DNA from: an uncultured SAR116 cluster alpha proteobacterium
Lineage (GTDB): Bacteria > Pseudomonadota > Alphaproteobacteria > Puniceispirillales > Marisalimonadaceae
Direction of reading: 5' to 3'
Length of the DNA stretch: 64,000 bases
Assembly: GCA_902615025.1 (NCBI GenBank)
Contig: CACMNV010000006.1
Location: 1 to 64,000, forward strand
A program made the position numbers and the translations under genes. This document shows, piece after piece, positions 54,910-62,685 of this stretch (position 1 is its first letter; the number at the start of each line of letters is the position of its first letter). The notes beneath the pieces are model-generated. The model was not told the origin of the DNA. It did no database searches and was given only the letters and a program-made list of their open reading frames with translations.

Positions 54910-55920
54910 TTGAATTATTTTTTTAGTATTTTTTTTGCAGTATTTGGAGGTTTTGTAGCTTACAAAATTAACATTCCTCTTCCATGGATGTTAGGGCCAT
55001 TATTTGTGATAGGTTTTTTGTGTGCCATTAAGGTTGAATTAACACTCCCTAAAAAACCACTTCCATTATTTAGAGCCTTACTTGGATGTGTTATAGGAAC
55101 AAATTTCACTGATGAAATTTTCAGTAATATTAATCAGATTGGCAAGTCATTGTTTTTTCTACCTATTTTTGTAATCATAATGATTTGTTGTACCTATTTT
55201 GTTTTAAAAATTATCATGAATTATGATAAAAAAACCTCTTTAATTGGATCTATGCCAGGAGGATTAAATGAAATGGTTCTTCTAGTATCTGAGATTGGTG
55301 GAAATGAAAGAATAGTAACTTTATTGAATACAACTAGGATTATAATAGTAGTTACAATTGTTTCAATTCTAACCCATTTATTTGCTAAAAACATCGCATA
55401 TGAAACTTCTGAAATTTTATATTTTTCACATTTAGATGACTTGTTTTTTATTTTTTTAATTTCAATTATTGGTTTTTATACTGGAAAATTTTTATCTATT
55501 CCAGGATACTCTATAATTGGCCCTATGTTGCTTTCAAGTTTTTTTCATGGATTTGGTATAATAAATTTATCACCAAATATTATTTTGATTATTGTAATAC
55601 AAATTTATCTAGGTTCAAATCTAGGTTTATATTTTAAAGATATCAAATTAAAAGAATTTTTAGGCCCCATCAAAGCTGGAGTTTTAAGTACGTTTATTTC
55701 TTTTGTTCCACTTTGTTTATTTTTATATGTTTTAAATTTTTTTGGGTATGACCTTTTATCTTTAATTTTATCTTATGCACCAGGGGGACAAGCAGAGATG
55801 TGTATTCTTACATTATCTATTGGTGGAGATATTGTATTTGTTAGCATACACCACGTGTTTAGAGTTTTTTTTGTTATATTTTTGGCAACTATTTTAAAAA
55901 AATATCTATTAAAAATTTAA
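54910..55920 (+). CDS. AbrB-duplication membrane protein
   Basis: Multi-spanning membrane protein of 336 residues from the AbrB duplication family (TIGR03082), often misnamed ammonia monooxygenase. NIPLPWMLGPLFVIGFLC in the first half and SIPGYSIIGPMLLSSFFHGF in the second show the duplicated motif; SMPGGLNEMVLLVSEIGGN and YAPGGQAEMCILTLSIGGD are the paired glycine-rich loops. The function is unproven. Its position at the end of an acid-catabolic operon suggests transport of a substrate or product. The likely start is TTG 54910. Its end overlaps the convergent FliL-like gene by 4 bases. Confidence 0.8.
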   Translation: MNYFFSIFFAVFGGFVAYKINIPLPWMLGPLFVIGFLCAIKVELTLPKKPLPLFRALLGCVIGTNFTDEIFSNINQIGKSLFFLPIFVIIMICCTYFVLKIIMNYDKKTSLIGSMPGGLNEMVLLVSEIGGNERIVTLLNTTRIIIVVTIVSILTHLFAKNIAYETSEILYFSHLDDLFFIFLISIIGFYTGKFLSIPGYSIIGPMLLSSFFHGFGIINLSPNIILIIVIQIYLGSNLGLYFKDIKLKEFLGPIKAGVLSTFISFVPLCLFLYVLNFFGYDLLSLILSYAPGGQAEMCILTLSIGGDIVFVSIHHVFRVFFVIFLATILKKYLLKI

Positions 55921-56507
55921 CCTTGCTTGATTACAAATGTTTTAAAAACAGCATTAAATATAATTGGATCTTCTTCTTTACTTATTAAGAATTCATTCAT
56001 AGAGTCTCTTATAGCATTAAGAAATTCATTTCTATTTTCATTACCTAAGAATTCATTAGTTTTTCTTTTTTCAATTTCTTTCATAATAATATTACGAAAA
56101 TCTGGATCATACTCTTTTAAAAAATCGCCTAGTTTTTCTCCTTCATATGATGAAAAAGCAATTTCCATACTTAAATAATTGTTAGACCCTTTAATATTTG
56201 AAACAAAAGATTTATTAGAGTTAGGTCCCATTCCTCCTATATCATAATATGTAAGAGAGGGTATGATAACTTTTCCGTCTGCCCCAATTTTAGGAACCTC
56301 TTTGTCACTTTCTATTCTTCCTAATTCAATAGCTTCTTCCTTTGCAACTTCATAGATATCTATTTTTTCTTTTTTTGGTTCAAATTTAAATAAAATTGAA
56401 TTAGAGAAGAAGAAAAATAAAAAGGTAAGTGTGCTTGAAATTAAACCTAAACCTGCGAGTAAAAGGTATTTTTTTTGAGTTATTAGTGAAATTATTTTTT
56501 TAAACAT
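55917..56507 (-). CDS. fliL: FliL-like flagellar basal-body protein
   Basis: The 196 residues have one N-terminal transmembrane helix (residues ~16-38) and a periplasmic domain with NNYLSMEIAFSSYEG and the EFLNAIRDSMNEFL segment ending IFNAVFKTFVIKQ. That pattern (a beta strand, acidic region, then RD-x-hydrophobic helix and final strand) matches FliL, which surrounds the stator at the motor. It lies 12 bases downstream of the cyclic-nucleotide-binding gene on the same strand and marks the start of the flagellar island. Low sequence identity makes this a good but not certain call. Confidence 0.75.
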   Translation of the reverse strand: MFKKIISLITQKKYLLLAGLGLISSTLTFLFFFFSNSILFKFEPKKEKIDIYEVAKEEAIELGRIESDKEVPKIGADGKVIIPSLTYYDIGGMGPNSNKSFVSNIKGSNNYLSMEIAFSSYEGEKLGDFLKEYDPDFRNIIMKEIEKRKTNEFLGNENRNEFLNAIRDSMNEFLISKEEDPIIFNAVFKTFVIKQG

Positions 56508-56519
56508 ATTTTATTTTAA

Positions 56520-56918
56520 TTAATCTTTTATTGATTTATATATATCTCTTTCGATCCAATATTTCTCTGCTAAATCATTGGCATCACCAATTCTTAGAGA
56601 TAACCCTCTAATTATAGCTGATAAAAGTGGGTCAGCTTCATTCATTTTTTTTATCAATACATTTTCATTTATAATTTTTATTAAGCTTTTTTTGGTTGCT
56701 ATAGCAGTGACTGTTCTAGGTGATTTGATAACATGTCCAACCTCGCCAAATATCTCACCCTCTCTTAGTAAACCTAGTTCAAGACCATTTTTACTTAATA
56801 TTTTTACTTCTCCACTTTCAATTAAGTAAATATAATCAGATAGATCATTATGGGAGTAAATGATATCACCTTCAGTAAATGTTTTTGTTTCGATAATAGA
56901 CTTTCTTGTCATATTCAT
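56520..56918 (-). CDS. Cyclic-nucleotide-binding domain protein
   Basis: A single cNMP-binding domain of 132 residues without an attached effector. Visible are FTEGDIIYSHNDLSDYIYLI, ESGEVKIL, LREGEIFGEVGHVIKSPRTV with the phosphate-binding Gly-Glu and Arg, and TAIATKKSLIKI. An HTH is not seen, so it is not a CRP-like regulator. Paired with fliL, it may tune flagellar motor activity by a cyclic nucleotide; that link is inference. Confidence 0.8.
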   Translation of the reverse strand: MNMTRKSIIETKTFTEGDIIYSHNDLSDYIYLIESGEVKILSKNGLELGLLREGEIFGEVGHVIKSPRTVTAIATKKSLIKIINENVLIKKMNEADPLLSAIIRGLSLRIGDANDLAEKYWIERDIYKSIKD

Positions 56919-57026
56919 ACCATAAGTAAGTATTATTATTTTACGGCAATAATAACATTATTATTAATAAATTTCTTAAAAATAAATTTTTGATTAATTT
57001 TTTTAAAAATTAGTCGTTTAAATAAT

Positions 57027-57176
57027 ATGGATAAAAAAATAGATAAAGAAAAAAATGAAACAATTTTAGAAATTCTTCAAAATGAAGAAGGTATAACTTC
57101 TAAATCTGACCAAAAGGTTTTGTTTATAACTACAGATAGTTGGTTGGCTCAGTTAGGTTTAAGAAAAAACAATTGA
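57027..57176 (+). CDS. Short charged protein, function unknown
   Basis: The 49-residue frame MDKKIDKEKNETILEILQNE to ...TTDSWLAQLGLRKNN has an acidic, helical first half and a hydrophobic second half. It is on the plus strand between divergent and convergent flagellar-island genes. Its TGA abuts the ParA stop codon. There is no clear Shine-Dalgarno. A modest case for a real gene. Confidence 0.4.
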   Translation: MDKKIDKEKNETILEILQNEEGITSKSDQKVLFITTDSWLAQLGLRKNN

Positions 57177-57929
57177 CTATCCTTTTGAAAAGGGAACAAC
57201 ATTTAAATTATTTTTACTATTATGATAAATTTTATCTAATTCGCCTTTTACTACAAATTTATTAACAAAATCACCAAATTTGCCAAAATCTTCACCAGCA
57301 TTTTCACCTTCTTTCATATTATAATTTCCATTATAAAAATGTCTTACACTAGCTAAATCTCTTATAGCTGGTCCAATGACAACGTCATGATTCGAAAGTC
57401 TTTTTGCCATAATGGAGTAATCTTTTTGACCAAAGGGTATTTTATTTGGGCAAACTACTAAATGAGGATAAATTTGGTTATATCTTGCCTTAACTTTATC
57501 CATACTTTTAATAAAACTTTCAGTTGGAGCTAAATCAGCATTACTTAATGAGGTTGGTATTAGTACACAGTAGCTTTCACCAACTAAGTTCCAAAGTCGT
57601 TGAGATGTCCCAGCTGGTGTATCGATTATGACTACATGACCGCTTTTAAAGCTATTCTGTTTAATAAATTGTTGAAGTAGTGCAATGTTTGTATTTTCAA
57701 AAGCTGGGGTAATTGGAACAAACTCAATGTTAATTTCGGGGTTGCTAGCAGATAAAAACTCTGTTGTTGTTCTTTGCAAGTCAGTATCAATAACGGTAAT
57801 GTTTTGAGGAGGTAAATTTAATGCTAGAGCTCTTGCTAACATGATACTTAAGGTACTTTTGCCAACTCCACCTTTAACATTTGCTATAAATATAGATTTG
57901 GCAGTTTCTTTACTAGAAAAGTTAACCAT
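57177..57929 (-). CDS. ParA/MinD-type ATPase without ParB
   Basis: P-loop ATPase of 250 residues. The deviant Walker A is VKGGVGKSTLS at 18-28, an acid-containing strand VIDTDLQRTT follows, and the Walker B-like VVIIDTPAGTS is near 98. These are ParA-family features that position cargo on the nucleoid or membrane. No parB or centromere-like repeat is next to it. It ends a six-gene minus-strand run in the flagellar island, downstream of a coiled-coil gene (3 bases). It is distinct from FlhG at 61886. A role in placing flagella or a related structure is inference. Confidence 0.82.
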   Translation of the reverse strand: MVNFSSKETAKSIFIANVKGGVGKSTLSIMLARALALNLPPQNITVIDTDLQRTTTEFLSASNPEINIEFVPITPAFENTNIALLQQFIKQNSFKSGHVVIIDTPAGTSQRLWNLVGESYCVLIPTSLSNADLAPTESFIKSMDKVKARYNQIYPHLVVCPNKIPFGQKDYSIMAKRLSNHDVVIGPAIRDLASVRHFYNGNYNMKEGENAGEDFGKFGDFVNKFVVKGELDKIYHNSKNNLNVVPFSKG

Positions 57930-57932
57930 AAA

Positions 57933-58316
57933 TCACACGTTTTTTAATGATGTAATTAAATTTATTGCTTTGTCATACATTTCTTTTTCTTTTTGAATAT
58001 TTGTCAATTTTTTATCAAGATTATTTTTTCTAATTTCAAAACTTTTCATTAATTCATTTAATTCACTTATTAAATCATTTTTTTCTTTTTCAACAGCTTT
58101 TAACTTATTAATAATACTATTAATTTCTGTAAAATTCTCAAATAAATTACTGTTAGAATTATCAAGGTTATTACTGTCAAAATTGTCTTCAGTTACATTT
58201 ATATTCAGGTTATCTGAGTTATTTAATTCTAGCTCATCTTTCTTTTGTATAACCTCTTGCGGTAGTTTTTTCCAACCACCTTTTCTAGTTAATACATTTA
58301 CTTCATAATTATCCAT
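57933..58316 (-). CDS. Coiled-coil protein partner of the ParA gene
   Basis: The 127-residue protein begins MDNYEVNVLTRKGGWKKLPQ. It then has an Asn/Asp-rich linker and, after about residue 68, a long Lys/Glu coiled coil (INKLKAVEKEKNDLISELNE onward). No known family is recognised. It is 3 bases from the ParA gene and so is probably co-transcribed and possibly an adaptor that links the ATPase to its cargo. Confidence 0.65.
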   Translation of the reverse strand: MDNYEVNVLTRKGGWKKLPQEVIQKKDELELNNSDNLNINVTEDNFDSNNLDNSNSNLFENFTEINSIINKLKAVEKEKNDLISELNELMKSFEIRKNNLDKKLTNIQKEKEMYDKAINLITSLKNV

Positions 58317-58404
58317 ATTATAAGCTTATACTAAACTGCCAAATTTGTCTATAAGTAATTGAAAACACATAATAATTAAAAATTATAAAATCAACAGTTG
58401 ATAT

Positions 58405-58701
58405 TTAATTTTGATCTTCTCTTTTACATTTGAAACTAGTTTGACACTGTGGCGATGGTTGCATTACTGTTACATCTTTGCCTTTTAATTGCCTCCTAAA
58501 TATACATTTATATCCATCTTTTTTTCCGTCTTTTAGGTTGATTTCAACTTTCTTTAACCTACACAATTCATATTTCTTATATTCTTTATCAATTGTCTGC
58601 GACTTACCATAAATTTTACCGCTTCCAAAACTGAATTGTGAATTTAAAACTAACAAAATTAATAGAATGAAAATTAAAAATTTATTTCCCATTTTCTTCA
58701 T
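58405..58701 (-). CDS. Small secreted Cys-containing protein
   Basis: From Met at 58701 the frame begins MKKMGNKFLIFILLILLVLN, a signal peptide, followed by about 75 residues with Cys in YELCRLKKVEI, YKCIFRR, PQCQTSFKCKRE, which could form disulfides in the periplasm. Longer upstream starts would overlap the preceding 64-residue gene more. No known family is recognised. It is separated from the coiled-coil gene by 88 bases with no clear feature, so a new transcript may start there. Confidence 0.6.
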   Translation of the reverse strand: MKKMGNKFLIFILLILLVLNSQFSFGSGKIYGKSQTIDKEYKKYELCRLKKVEINLKDGKKDGYKCIFRRQLKGKDVTVMQPSPQCQTSFKCKREDQN

Positions 58702-58876
58702 CTTTTCCAGGTAAATAAGCTTTTCCTTGGATTGCTTTAGCACCAATTTTATCAAAAAAATCAGAATGTTCAGATAAAAACTTTTGTATTTTGGAATTAA
58801 TTATATTTTCAGCATCTTCTTTAGTTTTTTCGTTAACATTAGCAATGCCATCAATAATCCAATGAACTTTATACAT
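58682..58876 (-). CDS. Small protein, function unknown
   Basis: A 64-residue frame beginning MYKVHWIIDGIANVNEKTKE with helical, charged content and ending PGKDEENGK. It lies 2 bases after the Sel1-like gene and overlaps the next gene's start by 20 bases, so spacing supports it. The KVHWIIDGIA start recalls small ferredoxin-fold-like pieces, but nothing is certain. Confidence 0.55.
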   Translation of the reverse strand: MYKVHWIIDGIANVNEKTKEDAENIINSKIQKFLSEHSDFFDKIGAKAIQGKAYLPGKDEENGK

Positions 58877-58878
58877 AC

Positions 58879-59499
58879 TTAACCTCCAAGATTGTTGATT
58901 TTATTGAAAATCTTAATAGATTCTTTTTGAATTTCAAATAATCTTTCTTTTTCAATTTTTTCAATCATTTCATCTCTTTTAATTTTAGCTGATTTTATGC
59001 CAAGGGCTACTGCAATATTGTACCACTTATAAGCATTTTCAAAATTTGGTTCAGGTGAAAGTTCTATATTCCATTTAGCAATTTGTACAATTGCAAGTTT
59101 ATCTCCAGCTAGTGCAGATTTGTTAAGAAATATTTTAATTTTTTCATTAATTTTAAATTTATTTTCTTCACCTATTAAATCATTTAATTTACTAATAATA
59201 TTAGAACTTTTTTTTAATCCACCAAGTTTAGACGTATTTGCCCAAAAATAAGACATTTCAAAATCTTGAGTAGTGATCTCTCCTGAATAGAGTATTTTTG
59301 CATAAAGTAATTGTGCTTCAGTTTTGTTCTTTTCTGAGAGGCCTTTAAGTTTGTTAATTGCTTCAGTAAATTGTTTATTTCTTAAGTGCTCATATACGTT
59401 TTCAAGATTATTATTATGATTATTACTGTATGATTTATTTGATACTATTATAAGATAAAGAATTAATAGAAAGAAATGGATAATATTACTAATTTTCAA
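58879..59499 (-). CDS. Sel1-like repeat protein, exported
   Basis: 206 residues with an N-terminal hydrophobic segment (FFLLILYLIIVSNKSYS) as signal peptide, then Sel1/TPR-like helical pairs: EAQLLYAKILYSGEITTQD, DFEMSYFWANTSKLGG and NFENAYKWYNIAVALGIKSA. Sel1 proteins are periplasmic or membrane-side scaffolds for protein interaction. It lies 4 bases after the NHLP-like gene and is probably co-expressed. MotX-like flagellar proteins in other bacteria also carry Sel1 repeats; here that comparison is only suggestive. Confidence 0.72.
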   Translation of the reverse strand: MKISNIIHFFLLILYLIIVSNKSYSNNHNNNLENVYEHLRNKQFTEAINKLKGLSEKNKTEAQLLYAKILYSGEITTQDFEMSYFWANTSKLGGLKKSSNIISKLNDLIGEENKFKINEKIKIFLNKSALAGDKLAIVQIAKWNIELSPEPNFENAYKWYNIAVALGIKSAKIKRDEMIEKIEKERLFEIQKESIKIFNKINNLGG

Positions 59500-59503
59500 A
59501 AGC

Positions 59504-59893
59504 TTATCTCCCAGCCATCATTATTAGTTGAAGTTGAACAACTCTTACTTTAAAATTTGATTTACCTTTTCTTTCATAAACTACAATTTTGGGTCTTTTT
59601 GTATCAGGTTTTTGAAATTCTAAAAACATTTCATCAGGCAAAAAAACGCCGTTGTCAGATAAAGTTCTTAATGGGTCCGTTTTAAATTTATCTTTAAAAT
59701 TTTCATCTATCCATATTCTTGCTAAAACTCTTCCTAATATTTCTGGCAAATATTTTTTAACTTCATTTCTATTTTCAAGAAAAATTTCATCATCAACTAA
59801 ATCTAAAACTGAACTTTCATTATATTTCACTGGCAATTTTTCTTTTGCTTTGGTTGATACAATGAGTTCTTTGCTTTTAGATTGTGAAGACAT
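59504..59893 (-). CDS. NHLP/nitrile-hydratase-leader-like protein
   Basis: The 129-residue protein has an acidic N-terminal part with DLVDDEIFLENRNEV. Then comes GRVLARIWIDENFKDKFKTD, followed by PLRTLSDNGVFLPDEM and KIVVYERKGKSNFKV. The pattern (ARxWxDxxFKxxxxxDPxxxLxxxGxxxPxx) is the nitrile hydratase alpha/NHLP leader-peptide fold used by some RiPP precursors. No RiPP modifying enzyme, transporter or RRE protein is near, and the protein continues for about 40 residues past the leader-like part to an ending MMAGR. It opens a six-gene run in the flagellar island. Confidence 0.62.
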   Translation of the reverse strand: MSSQSKSKELIVSTKAKEKLPVKYNESSVLDLVDDEIFLENRNEVKKYLPEILGRVLARIWIDENFKDKFKTDPLRTLSDNGVFLPDEMFLEFQKPDTKRPKIVVYERKGKSNFKVRVVQLQLIMMAGR

Positions 59894-59972
59894 AATTATT
59901 ATTATTTCATATTTAAACTTTTTTCAAATTTTGTTTAAACCTTATTTGGTACAATAATTGCAATAACTTGAT

Positions 59973-60791
59973 ATGTTAAATATAATTAAATCGTCATTAA
60001 ATGCAAATATGAGAGGTATCTCTCTTGTTTCAAACAATATAGCTAATAGTAATACGACTGCTTTTAAAAAAAGTTATAGTAATTTTTCAGATATATATTC
60101 TAAGACCATTGGTGATGATCCAAAAGGATTTTCAGGGATGGGAGTAATTAATGATTCTCCAAGAAAACAGATGTTTCAAGGACCACTTAAGCAGACTGAT
60201 GGTGCATTAGATTTAGCAGTAAGTGGATTAGGTTTCTTAACATTAGCTAGTCCTAACAATAATGAAAATAGATTTTATACGAGAGATGGAAGTTTAGGGT
60301 TATCCAGTAATGGAGAGGTTATAAATCAGCAAGGTCTAAATCTTCTTGCACACCCAGTTGTTGGTAATGCCACATATAATCCAGCTATTCTTGAAAAGGT
60401 AATTATACAACCTAGTATTACAGATACATTAGGCAATACCAGAATCCTTACAAATGTAAATGTTTCACCATCAGGCGTTTTAAAAGCTATTTACGGATTA
60501 GATGAAGAAGTTGTAATTGCTAAAATACCTCTTACTTCTTTTGAAAGTATGGAAGCATTGCAATCTGAAGGGAACAATCTTTTCACACCCACAACTAAAT
60601 CAGGCGAACCTATAGTTGGAATAGCATTAGAGAAAAATATGGGTGAAATAATCCCGGGATTTTTAGAGGGTTCTAATGTAGAAATAACAGATGAGTTAGT
60701 AAAGATGTTAAAATATCAACAAGCTTATTCAGGAAATTCAAGATTGTTGCAAACTGAAATAGATATCACAAAAAGACTCATAGACAGATAA
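59973..60791 (+). CDS. Flagellar hook/basal-body rod family protein (FlgE/F/G)
   Basis: Secreted axial protein of 272 residues. The N-terminal rod motif is SLVSNNIANSNTTAFKKSYS; the middle has DGALDLAVSGLGFLTLAS and the YTRDGSLGLSSNGEVIN segment. The C-terminus LKYQQAYSGNSRLLQTEIDI is the matching coiled coil. FlgF, FlgG and a short FlgE share these parts, and length cannot decide between them. Single plus-strand gene convergent with the next, in a flagellar island. Confidence 0.9.
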   Translation: MLNIIKSSLNANMRGISLVSNNIANSNTTAFKKSYSNFSDIYSKTIGDDPKGFSGMGVINDSPRKQMFQGPLKQTDGALDLAVSGLGFLTLASPNNNENRFYTRDGSLGLSSNGEVINQQGLNLLAHPVVGNATYNPAILEKVIIQPSITDTLGNTRILTNVNVSPSGVLKAIYGLDEEVVIAKIPLTSFESMEALQSEGNNLFTPTTKSGEPIVGIALEKNMGEIIPGFLEGSNVEITDELVKMLKYQQAYSGNSRLLQTEIDITKRLIDR

Positions 60792-60793
60792 AC

Positions 60794-61174
60794 TTATAAT
60801 AATGGTAAATAAATTTTGTAATTATTAATTACTGTAATTATCTCATCTTTAATCTCTAATATACCTTGATTGTTAATTTTAAGATTTTCAGCAATGTACA
60901 AATCAATTTTACCAGGTTTATCAAATTTCATAGAAAATAAGGTATGGAATTTTCCAAAAAAATGATCTTCAGCAATTAAATTGCCTTCCATAATTGCTCT
61001 ATTATGTTTTATTAATAATTCTTGTTTAAGATTAGTATTTGAATTAACTAAAAACAAATTACATCTACCTTTATATACATTTAACAAACTGCATGACAGG
61101 TTATAGTACATAATACTAAGATTACTATCATATCTAACATCTATAGATTGAATTTGCATTTCCAACTTATTCAT
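60794..61174 (-). CDS. Unknown protein next to fliA
   Basis: 126 residues: MNKLEMQIQSIDVRYDSNLS, then mostly beta-like strands (YYNLSCSLLNVYKGRCNLFLV) and EIITVINNYKIYLPLL at the end. No known family is recognised. It starts 2 bases after the fliA stop on the same strand and ends 2 bases from the convergent hook-protein gene, so it is very likely co-transcribed with the flhF-flhG-fliA group and may be a flagellar protein. Confidence 0.6.
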   Translation of the reverse strand: MNKLEMQIQSIDVRYDSNLSIMYYNLSCSLLNVYKGRCNLFLVNSNTNLKQELLIKHNRAIMEGNLIAEDHFFGKFHTLFSMKFDKPGKIDLYIAENLKINNQGILEIKDEIITVINNYKIYLPLL

Positions 61175-61176
61175 AT

Positions 61177-61896
61177 TTAATTAAATTCATCTTTAATGTT
61201 GGATCTAATTAACTTTAAAGCTGATGACTTAATTTGTGAAACTCTTCCAGTAGAAATTTCTAAAATTTCTGCAATTTCATAGATGTTTAATTCTTCAACA
61301 TAATAAAGTTGAATAAGCATTGCTTGTTTCTCATTCAGACAAGATAAAGACTTTTTTAAAATTTCTTTTAATTCTTTGTTATTAATATTTTGCTCTGGAC
61401 TATCCTCATTACTAACAAACCAATAAGAAAATTCGTCATAAATATCATCAATATTTTTAATAGTGCTTGCTTGAAAAGCTGCTTCCCATTCTAAATATTT
61501 ATTGTGTTCTATATTAATTTCTTTTGCAATTTCTATGCTGTCGGGTACTCTACCAAGTTTTTTATTTAAATTTTCAATGGCATTTTCAGCTGTCTTTTTC
61601 ATTTTAATAGTTGATCTACATAAACTTGAATTCTTTCTTAAATAATCTACTATCTCACCTCTGATTCTTAAGCTTGCATATGAACTGAAAGAAGCATCTT
61701 TCACTGGTTTATAATTTTGAGCAGCAGAAATTAATCCTATCATTCCAATTTGGATTAGATCTTCAATATCAATAATAGATTGAACTCTTCCATGAAGGTG
61801 CCATGCAATTTTTTTAACAAGTTCGTAGTTGTTTTTAATTAAATCTTCAACAGTAGGACCAATGATTTTTTGATAATTATTCATTTCAATTTTCAA
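61177..61896 (-). CDS. fliA: Flagellar sigma factor FliA (sigma-28)
   Basis: Sigma factor of 239 residues. Region 2 ([40 protein letters not shown]) and region 3 ([17 protein letters not shown]) are clear, and region 4 ([20 protein letters not shown]) is the HTH for the -35 element. Small size and lack of region 1 fit the flagellar class. It overlaps flhG by 11 bases and follows flhF, the order known in polar-flagellated bacteria. An anti-sigma FlgM is not in the window. Confidence 0.94.
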   Translation of the reverse strand: MKIEMNNYQKIIGPTVEDLIKNNYELVKKIAWHLHGRVQSIIDIEDLIQIGMIGLISAAQNYKPVKDASFSSYASLRIRGEIVDYLRKNSSLCRSTIKMKKTAENAIENLNKKLGRVPDSIEIAKEINIEHNKYLEWEAAFQASTIKNIDDIYDEFSYWFVSNEDSPEQNINNKELKEILKKSLSCLNEKQAMLIQLYYVEELNIYEIAEILEISTGRVSQIKSSALKLIRSNIKDEFN

Positions 61897-62659
61897 AAAA
61901 TTTTATATTTTTGTTTTTATTTGATTTTAGATTTTTTAAATTTTTACAAATTGTTTCAAAATATACTGTTTCTTTAATATTTTGATTATCAATTATTGGT
62001 TTTCTTGACAAAATTGATTGTCTTATTAATTTTGAGTTATTTACACATCCTAAGTAAGTTAATTTTATATCTAAAAATTTAGTAGATATTGAACTAAATT
62101 TTTCAAAATGATTTTTTGCTTGAAAATCATTATTACTCATATTCCAAACAATGCCAAAATTATCTAATCTTTCATCTAAATAACTTGCTTTAACTAAACT
62201 ATATGCATCTGCGAAACTAGTTGGTTCACTCACTAAGACTGTAATTATCTTGTTTGCAGCTGACATAAACGAAATTGAAGAAGTGTCTGCTCCAGCACCT
62301 ATATCAATTATCATATAATCATAAGTTTTTTTGATCTCGTTAAAGCTTTTTATTATGTTATATCTCTCTGTATTTTCAAGATTCAGTAATGAATGAACAG
62401 CACTTCCTCCAGATATAAAGTCTAAATTTTTATTAATTTTATAAGAAATTTTACTAATAGGAGTTTTTTTATTAATGAAATCATCTAGAGTTTTTTCTGG
62501 ATTAACACCTAATACTAGATGTGCATTTGCCATTCCTAAATCCGCATCTAATAGCAAAGTCTTGTTTCCATTTTTTGCTAATGTCAAAGCAACGTTAACC
62601 GCAATAGTTGTCTTACCAACTCCACCTTTGCCACTTGATACAGCAATACTTTCTGTCAT
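61886..62659 (-). CDS. flhG: FlhG/FleN flagellar-number ATPase
   Basis: MinD-like ATPase of 257 residues with the deviant Walker [14 protein letters not shown] at 8-20, [17 protein letters not shown] near 35, [14 protein letters not shown] near 112 and [15 protein letters not shown] near 142. FlhG counteracts FlhF to set flagellar number and place. It lies 26 bases after flhF and overlaps fliA. Confidence 0.95.
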   Translation of the reverse strand: MTESIAVSSGKGGVGKTTIAVNVALTLAKNGNKTLLLDADLGMANAHLVLGVNPEKTLDDFINKKTPISKISYKINKNLDFISGGSAVHSLLNLENTERYNIIKSFNEIKKTYDYMIIDIGAGADTSSISFMSAANKIITVLVSEPTSFADAYSLVKASYLDERLDNFGIVWNMSNNDFQAKNHFEKFSSISTKFLDIKLTYLGCVNNSKLIRQSILSRKPIIDNQNIKETVYFETICKNLKNLKSNKNKNIKFFEN

Positions 62660-62685
62660 AAATTTACCTTTTTATTAAGTATTAA

